From Crambe crambe (lineage: Eukaryota > Porifera > Demospongiae > Poecilosclerida > Crambeidae), in assembly GCA_963924555.1 (NCBI GenBank), contig OZ004583.1, positions 5,861,501 through 5,925,500 on the forward strand: a stretch of DNA of 64,000 nt. The letters are read 5' to 3'. The first letter of the stretch is position 1. Every line of letters starts with the position of its first letter. The notes below the pieces were generated by a model. That model ran no database searches. It worked only from the letters and a program-made list of their open reading frames with translations, and was not told where the DNA came from. Below are positions 58,201 through 64,000 of the stretch, piece by piece. A program made the translations under genes and the position numbers.

Positions 58201-61200
58201 ATCAGTGGTGAAGAAGAATTTCAATGCAACACATGACTTTATGAATGTAGTTGATCCAAAAATGAAATGCTAGAGAGTGTATATATTCCACTCTATTAAT
58301 TCAGTTACAGTAGGGTTGGGGGAAATAGAGTGGGGGAGCACCACTCTTCTACTCTTTGGCTAGAACACTGATATGAGTTATTTGGATTGAAATCTAGTGA
58401 TGATCAAGTAAGCAGAAAATCCCCTACAGATGGAGAGTTGGAACCAGACGACAGTAAAAGGAAGTATCTTCTTTCTGTAGTTGGTGAGTTTGTGGACAAG
58501 TATATCCTGAATTACCGTACTCGCGTGTTATTAGGCGTATGTGCTTATATCTCCACAGGAAGCAAACCACCGCTTAACAGCGAGTATGCGCCTAACAGCG
58601 AGATGGATAATTTAATTTGGGTGGGCATTAATTAGAGTACCACATGAAGCGATCACGAAGAACCAGCAGTAAGTGGCAGTTCCATGCAGAAACACACTTT
58701 TAAGTGAGGTAAGCCTGGCAAAGAGTTGCTATACCAGTAAGAAAACCAAAATAATCAGAAATAGAGCTTATAAGTAAGGAGTGCTTAACAAAGGGTAATT
58801 AGTGCAGCAAGAACAATGAATACGCGCTTATTAACAAGATGCGCCTAATAACGCGTGAGTACGGTACACAATGGATGCTGAGTTGATAACACGTGGAAAA
58901 GATGCACAATCAACACAATCTGTGACTGAAAGCGTTCTCACATATGGAATGATGACACGTAACTTTCAGGATGCATCTAGGGAAGGTGACGGTGAGAGGT
59001 TACTCAGGTGTCACAAATTTCTACTTCTGCATTGGTAGCTCACATTCAAAATATGCACTTGAAGCATATCATTTTCTCACACAAGTAATGGCCCTTCAAT
59101 CACCACGATAAGCTCATCAATTAATGTGGAACAGAACATGCAATCCTAAAGGCGGTGCTGGAAATAATGTCGAGCTCGATCTTCATCAAGAGCATCTGAA
59201 TAGGGTTTTCAAAGACGACATAAACACATTCAGAGCCAACATAACAGAGGGCAGTATAAAAAGAAGTGGAAATGCTATCGGGGCCTATTTCATCATTCTT
59301 ACATTCCACGGACAAGCAGTTAAATGTGAGGTCACCATCAGGTCATCATTCCCTACCTTCCATCAAAGCAGACATGGAAGTGATACTGAAATGCTTGAGC
59401 AAGAATGAAGTCTTTACACGCAAGCCTAAAAGGTGTCATAACAATTTCAAAACATTTTCTAATAATCCTTTCAAGTCTCGTCTAAAAAATCCCAAAGGAT
59501 TACACACATGGTTAGAATAAAACTTACACAGTATTCAAGAAAACAAGATATCCACTTTATTGATGAAAAAAAGTTATACTAGCTATACAGAACAATTTCT
59601 AAATATATCCGACACATTACCCCACAGTAAACATTTTTCTTCCAAGTCTTCCTCCGATTCTATATAAGGGGCACTTTCTATGATAGAATCAATAATGTAA
59701 GCAAGTGTTGATCCACAGTAAAGAGGGAAAGTGCCTACACCACTGTACTGTCTTGACTTAACTTCATGGAAGTGCTATGAGCTTTTCACGGAGAGCTGTC
59801 GTTGATACCTCACGAACAAGTTTGGTATCAGATTCCTCAGCAGCTACTGAAGAACCAGTATCTGACAAACTTTCCTTTCCTAGGCTTTCCTGAAAAATGT
59901 TTCAAAAGTTCAGTTCTCTGGCACAAAACTTCGTTTCTGCAGTAAGCCTTCTAACATAGCCCAGAGTGCAACCACCATAGGTGTACAAAATGGCCTTGAA
60001 AGGTTCTCCATCTCGGCCGACACGACCCGACTGCTGACACTGATAAGTCAGCCAGAAGTGAAAGGCACAAATGCTGTGATACTGAATGAAGGCATGGACA
60101 CTTTGGTCCTAGAAAATGATGTCAAAGATAATAATGGCACGAGATGGTACTAATGATTGAATCTCAAACAGTCGTCCATACCAGGCTCTGAAGGTATCTC
60201 CAATACCCCTAAATTTGGGAGGGGGTGGGGGGAGGAGGAGGACAGTTAGGCTGTGTTCTATACTTCCTTCTATATAGAGAGCACTTACCACTTGACTATG
60301 TAATGTGCCTCATCAATACATATCGCAACCAGTTGCTCTCCAAAACTATCCACTACCATTGCTTTCCTCCATTTAGCAGAGGACAATATACACTCAGGAC
60401 TGCAAAACACATGACTGTTGTTTTCTAGGACCAAAATGTCCATGCATTCATTCAGCATCACAGCTTTCACTTCTAAGCTCGCGTTTATCTTCCATTAGCA
60501 AGATTAGCAGAGAAATCACTAAAATGAAGGGGGTGAGTGATGCACAGTGTTTTCACACACAGTTGTATATCACGGATTTCTCAAAGCCTGTTGGTAGGCT
60601 TACAAAAGCATCTTTTCCAGAAAGAACTGAAACGATGGCTTCATGCTGCTCTTTCTTGAGCTTAGATATACCTAGACTACTAGTACTAAGCTCCAAAGCT
60701 ACTTCTAAACTACCATCATCATAATTATAACTAAAACTCATGATGAAATTATTGCTGATTCAGCAATCTTGCCGGATTCCAGGACATCCACGGATTTTGG
60801 GTAGCACGATCTCATTGGTCAGATTTTTAAAATTAAAATGACATTTGCTAGACCCTTTTTTCCCCGCGTTTATTTTTTGAGAAGGGAAAAAAAGGGCCTA
60901 GCAGCTAGACTAATTCCCTATAGGAGCTAATACTGCGGGTGCATCACGATGCTTATTCACTTAAAAATCACACACTGGTCAGGAGTTTCACTACTCCAAC
61001 TCCATTGTACTTTTAATCTCCACAAAACAAAGAAGGTCATAGAGAGGTGATGACAAAACACATTAAAACTGCATAATGTGTATAGACCAGTGAGTAGCAT
61101 ATGCTATATTCCTAATTAGAGCACACCAATATTTTTTAAAAGGGCTAGGGACCCAATATTCAAGTCATAGCTATGATTCTTATACTCCCTAAGATGTGTT

Positions 61201-63655
61201 CAATTTTGGAACGCATTAACCAATTCCTTGCTTGAGTTATGCAAGCTTATTGCATGGTGTGGGTCTGAAATTTGCTATGGGGAATGAGAATCTTTGAGCG
61301 TGTATAACGGAAAAAATATTTTAAAAAGGAGAAGTAGGGATGGCTGTGTGCAGTTCAAAAAAGTTCAGCAACAAGAGAGTGAACTTCAGTCAAGTAACCC
61401 CTTACCCATCACCAACTACGAGCCAACTATTCCTACTTCACTCCCTTTCATCATCCCTACTTCTCTTTTTTATTTAGAATAAATAGTTTTTCCTTTACTT
61501 GTTCATCATCTTTTTTCTATTATTTTATTATAGGTAACTGGATGCTATCAAAGGTTAAAGTTCACGTATTGTAGCTATGTAGATAATCGGAGATTTCATC
61601 ATAATATTGTATGAGCCGAAATGAATCTGATCTGGAAGATCTGGAAGATCTATACAGTATATTGCCATTGATCTAATTTTGTATATAATTTTTTAGGCCT
61701 TTACTGATATGTACCTGATATACTGTTGCATCAAGGCTTGATTCATAACCAGACTAGTGCCTAGGGTTTACGCTCTGAGCATCGAGTGTATAGATGTATG
61801 TCACTAAAATCACACACTGGTAAGCAATTGTAAGAGAAGGGGAGCAGCCAATCTCCACAAAATAAAGAAGGTCATAGAGAGGTGGCACATTAAAACTGTA
61901 TAGACCAGTGAGCTAAATTCCTAATTAGAGCACACCAATATTTTGAAATGGGGGGCTAAGGGACCCAATATTCAAGTCATAGCTTATACTCCCTTTATAC
62001 TCCCTAAGATGTGTTCAATTTTGGAACGCATTAACCAATTCCTTGCTTGAGTTATGCAAGTAATTTCCTTCCTTATTGCATGGTGTCTGAAATGTGCTGT
62101 GGGTCTTTGAGCGTGCATAACTCATGAATGTAGTCTTATTAGCCCAAACTTGGATATTGTCAATATGCAAACTGTTATGCTTCCCCTTGGGACCTGTCCT
62201 GATTAGAGGGGTGACCTCATTTTGTGTAAGGGTGGTCTAATTTCCGTGGTCCAGATTAGAGGGAGTTCACTCATGCTACAAAAACCTTTGTAACATGAAC
62301 ATGATCCAGTTTATTAGAGTATGAAAATACATGTACTTACGAAGACTCAGTCATGGCCAACACAATGTATGGGACTTCAGAATGTTACCTATCTACATCT
62401 AAGCATACATAGCATAGAATTAGCCACCATTGTCTGTCTTTAAGTCATCGTTTTTGCTACATGAATATAATCTGATTACTGGGAGTGTGTCAAGCAAATG
62501 CAAATATAAGCAGAACTCTACCATTTAAAAAGTTTAGTCACACACAGTCATAAGGTGGTCTGACATGACTACCTCATTTCCATACACTGAGAAGCTTATC
62601 AATCCCACAGGTATGCAGTTGGTCAGATTGAAGTGGGTAGAACATGAAATCAGACTTTGCACATTAAAAGCCTATTATGCTATCCTCCAATGCTTTTCAA
62701 ATCTCCCTGTTATGCTCCAGATTATGCTCCCACACTTCACATATCATACTTAATTTATAACACAATAACAAAATCACAATAAGAACAAAAAACATATTTA
62801 GTGCCTCATTATATTGTAACATTGTTTCTATGGAATCCTCTAAAGGTCAAAGGTGCTTATTCAACCAACAAGTTGGACATCAGTATCACTCACATTACTA
62901 GCTGATTTTCATGCACAAAAAACAACAACAACAACAACAACAAACAAATGAAACAACAAAACAAACAAACAAACAAACAAAAACACCCTATCATTCCAGC
63001 ATTATGCTTAATGCTTCAGCATACTTATTATGCTCTAAGTTATGCCGGCATATTGTGCAAAGTTCTAGCTACAGCTGCAGGATGTGGTTATAAAGGGTAT
63101 CACCTTGTCCACAAGGGACCTTATAGGGTGGTCTAATTTACCGTGGTCCAGATTAGAGGGAGTTCACTCATGCTACAAAAACATTCAGTTTATGAAGAGT
63201 ATGAAAATAAATGTACTTACAAAGACTCAGTCATGGCCAACACACAATGTATGGGACTTCAGAATGTTACCTTATCTACATCTAAGCATACATAGCATAA
63301 AATTAAGTCTTTGTAGTAGTGTATGCTCCAAGAACCTTTGCTACATGAATATGATCTGATTACTGGGAGTGTGCAAAGCAAATATAAGCAGAACTCTATC
63401 AAAGTTTAGCCACACACAGTCATAATATATGGGACTTAGGGAATTTCCCCACTTCCATATACATGGTCACACTGAGAAGCTTATCAATCCCACAAGTATG
63501 CAGGTCATATTGGTCAGATTGAAGTGGGTAGAACATGAAATCAGGGCTATAACTGCAGAGACCATATGGATGACCAGTGAAGTGGGGTGCGTGACCTACC
63601 TGAGGTGGGTGTGGTTGGTGTGAAGGATGCATGTGAGCCGTAGGAGGACATGGGT
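39978..63655 (-). CDS. Unit C: paralogue of unit A (5' end outside window)
   Basis: Exons found: 63600-63655, 53352-53418, 52094-52336, 50798-51073, 50329-50580, 49716-49913, 48765-49067, 48296-48553, 41319-43493, 40741-40767, 40476-40517 and 39978-40253. All joins are in frame with the same phases as unit A. The 2A and first linker exons should lie just right of the window. The C-terminus is unclear: read-through of the last donor gives YQSTYE and stop. A 6.8-kb transposon lies in the intron between the first two visible exons and should be spliced out. Same predicted role as unit A. Confidence 0.75.
40476..40517 (-). CDS. Unit C linker exon
   Basis: 42 nt, phase 1 to phase 1, ECSEPIPSTLNTTL; the B homologue is 30264-30326. 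Confidence 0.6.
40592..40609. repeat. 18-bp G run
   Basis: Uninterrupted G homopolymer in a unit C intron. Confidence 0.9.
40741..40767 (-). CDS. Unit C acidic micro-exon
   Basis: 27 nt, phase 1 to phase 1, ENEEICGEI; homologous with the two B micro-exons. Confidence 0.55.
   Translation of the reverse strand, partial: RMKKYVGK
41003..41276. mobile_element. 274-bp TIR element, TAA flanks
   Basis: Ends 'ggcagttccaaataaatcac' and 'gtaatttattttgaactgcc' are inverted repeats continuing to 'aacggattt' / 'aaatccgtt'. TAA is on both sides. The centre has 'agtatac' repeats. No ORF. Confidence 0.75.
41319..43493 (-). CDS. Unit C Roc-COR exon
   Basis: 2175 nt, phase 1 to phase 1, acceptor 'cttgtag', donor AAAAG|gtgtgc. 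P-loop GSPGSGKS, G3 DTGGQ and G4 THKD are all intact, followed by COR-like LLRFLHTRIGRIKYFPV and the Cys-rich tail (FCCKCKWCSSNHR, MYCSKKHEIC). The Pro/Ser/Thr insert between G1 and G3 is longer than in A (extra SASESASPVQTSTTTIAPPQ segment). Closest copy is unit B, which is disrupted. Confidence 0.85.
44052..44200. mobile_element. 149-bp inverted-repeat element
   Basis: Arms 'atcatatcaaaccaagccgt' and 'acggcttggtttgatgat' with 'ggccccaaaatct' / 'agattttttggggcc' next to them. Confidence 0.65.
44223..44465 (-). pseudogene. Gypsy-type LTR retroelement integrase C-terminal fragment
   Basis: LIYYFTPKVQNQQLMQKQLH, then DSKKPLCTSAVGDLVYLKWK and VTGPHSY. The QxxxQKxxHD ... VGDxVY ... GPxSY pattern is typical of the tail of gypsy integrases. 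No pol upstream, so it is a fragment. Confidence 0.4.
44471..44812 (+). pseudogene. Pogo/Tigger-like transposase N-terminal fragment
   Basis: VLPWRKQGRPLLLGEHLYRR and VQLYLKKVRDKSF recall the K-x-GRPLLLGExLDxxVQxYL segment of sponge and cnidarian DDE transposon proteins, from memory. The ORF ends at 44800 directly before a C17-A23 homopolymer; no DDE core. Confidence 0.35.
44813..44852. repeat. C17-A23 homopolymer pair
   Basis: Seventeen C then twenty-three A, marking the edge of the transposase fragment. Confidence 0.9.
48296..48553 (-). CDS. Unit C death-fold module 6 (gamma)
   Basis: 258 nt, phase 1 to phase 1, DSNFSIERINKVLEEVEDWE, QQLPLPDSLMERIESSEN and WERLARALRRTGYDALAE. Two codons longer than its A copy, with the LPLPDS loop restored. 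Confidence 0.75.
48765..49067 (-). CDS. Unit C death-fold-like module 5 (beta)
   Basis: 303 nt, phase 1 to phase 1. DPTMTVENLTTVLMSAEESP, QPTWKEIATAALYGDVFEIK. Carries three codons (around IATAAL) absent from A. Confidence 0.65.
49716..49913 (-). CDS. Unit C death-fold-like module 4 (alpha)
   Basis: 198 nt, phase 1 to phase 1. YYSLEEFLTAYAITTWRQLI, ADGIRNFAEPVIG. Confidence 0.65.
50329..50580 (-). CDS. Unit C death-fold module 3 (gamma)
   Basis: 252 nt, phase 1 to phase 1, nearly identical with 20153-20404 (MGIVDHTISQIKSAHDQKGA versus MGIDDHTISQIKSTHDQKGA). Confidence 0.75.
50798..51073 (-). CDS. Unit C death-fold-like module 2 (beta)
   Basis: 276 nt, phase 1 to phase 1, nearly identical with 20622-20897 except around KKQEDSIGGCPLSVCSRISS. 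Confidence 0.7.
51640..51816. mobile_element. Tc1/mariner-type MITE, paralogous copy
   Basis: Same TIRs and TA flanks as 21506-21672, at the same place in the duplicated intron; 10 bp longer inside. Confidence 0.8.
52094..52336 (-). CDS. Unit C death-fold module 1 (alpha)
   Basis: 243 nt, phase 1 to phase 1. PQLTLPNITKYIPQILVIKA, SSWRRLIWALDITKNGFADN. In-frame loss of eight codons relative to A. Confidence 0.7.
53003..53205. repeat. 28-bp minisatellite, seven copies plus a partial
   Basis: Same unit as 22883-22975 but expanded from three to seven full copies; copies are virtually identical to one another. Confidence 0.9.
53352..53418 (-). CDS. Unit C Pro-rich exon (short form)
   Basis: 67 nt, phase 0 in and phase 1 out. 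VLSAPAPSPPVFQVVTPVHP then DQ. The 162-nt difference from A is exactly 54 codons, within the Pro-coding repeats. Confidence 0.7.
53419..54111 (-). other. Intron 3 of unit C, left part, ending in the 9-bp target duplication
   Basis: Non-coding, similar in pieces to 23560-23853. ATTCCCTAT at 54103-54111 is the left copy of the target duplication; unit A has the same word at about 23850 without the element. Confidence 0.6.
54325..54347. repeat. T homopolymer
   Basis: About 23 T in a row within the transposon's left part. Confidence 0.85.
54529..55227. mobile_element. 699-bp palindromic element with TTAA target sites
   Basis: TTAA lies on both sides (54525-54528, 55228-55231). Ends 'ggtggcgggta' and 'tacccgccgcc' begin arms of well over 200 bp that are near-complements ('catgaataattcatgagtta', 'tcgatcgattttttgacgtc'). 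A second inner inverted pair (cggagagattttgaaaagaa / tggctaaaatctctccg) makes almost the entire element one hairpin. TTAA sites fit piggyBac or Kolobok non-autonomous elements. The 140-codon open frame across it is a by-product of the palindrome. Confidence 0.8.
55440..55790. repeat. CT-rich imperfect direct repeat
   Basis: The word 'tgactttgtagcttctgttc' recurs after about 210 bp with surrounding similarity (ggctctcttgctgc). A 'gcctcggcac' / 'gtgccgaggc' hairpin follows at 55897-55920. Confidence 0.6.
56401..59520 (+). pseudogene. Decayed DUF6589/Academ-like transposase gene
   Basis: Recognisable pieces in order, in shifting frames: VMKSEPVSRLVIDIVMKRLV; WEKILNEWKCQSPLFHSMLL; ICMAGGILLKERNMHMTPLH; a 59-nt GT-AG intron at 57153-57211; ARVHLNHLGLIVHPDTTLKK; GDNVDLHQYASHQTIQRRDK and LHWFHMYAIQHRV; FGGDQLMRERASAAQQAKL followed by TAG (57989-57991) and GIIPKSEDWH; last, NVELDLHQEHLNRVFKDDIN. 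The GDQL and DNVD blocks with an LDLxxEHLNR block near the end are how I recognise this transposase family; Pfam naming is from memory. At least two frameshifts and one stop show it is inactive. Confidence 0.7.
59537..60741 (-). pseudogene. Decayed RecQ-like SF2 helicase gene
   Basis: ATG at 60739-60741. ISKLKKEQHEAIVSVLSGKD and FVSLPTGFEKS give motifs 0 and I, but the P-loop Gly is Glu (GFEKS for GxGKS). Further down are CSPECIL, then LVAICIDEAHYIVKW (motif II, DEAH) ending at a good donor (AAGTG|gtaagt). RAWYGRLFEIQSLVP follows in the next exon. CQQSGRVGRDGEPFKAILYT is motif VI. Motifs III-V are missing, so there is a large internal deletion. The tail has an acidic ESEEDLEEKCLLW stretch. 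In this element the helicase would have assisted transposition; inferred from co-occurrence. Confidence 0.7.
60913..63599 (-). other. Intron 3 of unit C, right part
   Basis: Starts with the right copy of the target duplication. Two similar segments, 60963-61290 and 61797-62170, both match 24057-24430 of unit A. An inverted element related to 23400-23545 is at 61330-61470. From 61797 on, the sequence is collinear with unit A intron 3, including the CAA/AAC tract (62918-62982). Confidence 0.6.
63600..63655 (-). CDS. Unit C exon 3: Pro/His linker
   Basis: 56 nt, phase 1 in and phase 0 out, identical in protein to 25927-25982 (DPCPPTAHMHPSHQPHPPQ). Indicates that the 5' exons of unit C continue to the right of the window. 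Confidence 0.7.
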
Positions 63656-63817
63656 CTGGAAGGATAAAGAGTAGACAAAAGAGGTTGTCTCTATGATAAT
63701 AATAATAAAATTTGTGTCCCATTAAGCAAGAATTTCTCCAATTACTGTGGACTTTGACCTTACTAAGGCCCAGAGCCTCTTCTAATAAGGGAAAAAACAT
63801 TTAAAAAAAATGAAAGG

Positions 63818-63915
63818 TGATGTAGGGATGACAAAAAACAGTGTACAAAAAAATAAAGAAACAAGGGAAGAAATTGTGGAAAGAAAAAGGTTTGACTTAT
63901 TATCATCCCTACATC
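63818..63915. mobile_element. 98-bp MITE
   Basis: Ends 'tgatgtagggatga' and 'tcatccctacatca' are exact inverted repeats; A-rich inside. The same end word occurs singly near 16134 and 16214. Confidence 0.7.
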
Positions 63916-64000
63916 AAGCCTATGAATGGAATTATTGTAGCTAATTGACATCTACCAAAATAGCTACTGGCATCTGACTATAATATTGAAACCTCCCTAA

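Larger units (their letters stand above)
54112..60912. mobile_element. 6801-bp DNA transposon, Academ/AcademH-like, with 9-bp TSD
   Basis: The left end 'taatctagctgctaggccct' and the reverse complement of the right end 'tagtctagctgctaggccct' match, and both continue into a palindromic T6/A6-containing subterminal block (54112-54180, 60845-60912). ATTCCCTAT directly flanks both ends (54103-54111, 60913-60921). Inside are a decayed DUF6589/Academ-like transposase gene (plus strand), a decayed RecQ-like helicase gene (minus strand), converging, and a nested palindromic element. Helicase-bearing Academ elements (AcademH) are the described group I would compare first, from memory. It lies in an intron of unit C and is almost certainly immobile now. 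Confidence 0.8.

Noticed and set aside
63420..63800. 126-codon ORF and its copy at 25726-26136
   Set aside because: Only the 19-residue Pro/His part is exon, bounded by good splice sites; the rest is intron read-through.

Overview
The window reads as animal nuclear DNA, most likely from a sponge (Amphimedon-like). It is AT-rich, with short GT-AG introns, many small inverted-repeat elements, LINE/SINE debris, and a multicopy family of death-fold/Roc-COR genes. The taxonomic call rests on recognising the repeats and gene families, not on a database search.

The dominant content is a head-to-tail tandem array of one gene family, all on the minus strand, so transcription runs from high to low coordinates. 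Unit C enters from the right edge (63655) and runs to about 39978. Unit B (38480 to 29372) is broken. Unit A (26953 to 11449) appears complete. Unit D (7809 or further upstream, down to 1) leaves by the left edge. In unit A, 15 exons can be placed with GT/AG ends. They join in one frame to about 1553 codons, and nearly every junction is phase 1. The predicted protein is: a hydrophobic N-terminus ending in a 2A-like GDVEVNPGP motif; two small exons; a Pro-rich exon; six consecutive death-fold-like exons; a Roc-COR GTPase exon; two short acidic exons; and a final Death domain. The six death-fold exons read as a three-exon module used twice. This is probably an intracellular innate-immunity or cell-death receptor or adaptor family; that role is inferred from the domains.

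Unit C has the same order and looks intact where visible, and its death-exon block is near-identical to that of A, introns included. Unit B has frameshifting deletions, a lost splice donor, no acceptor on the Roc-COR exon, a CAA-to-TAA stop, and a lost G3 glycine. Unit D shows a second, unrelated-looking 2A exon (GDVETNPGP), an upstream exon with a membrane segment, and Pro-rich exons.

Mobile DNA is abundant. The most notable piece is a 6801-bp element at 54112-60912, bounded by inverted repeats and a 9-bp target duplication (ATTCCCTAT). It sits in an intron of unit C. It carries a decayed Academ/DUF6589-like transposase gene (plus strand) and a decayed RecQ-like helicase gene (minus strand), and has a 699-bp palindromic TTAA element nested inside. 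Elsewhere there is a 309-codon Cys/His-rich ORF inserted in an intron of D, LINE, gypsy and pogo-like fragments, two tRNA-derived SINEs, several MITEs, minisatellites and a long CT/AC microsatellite. Between A and D lie a small C2H2 zinc-finger ORF and a GC-rich promoter-like patch near 10 kb.
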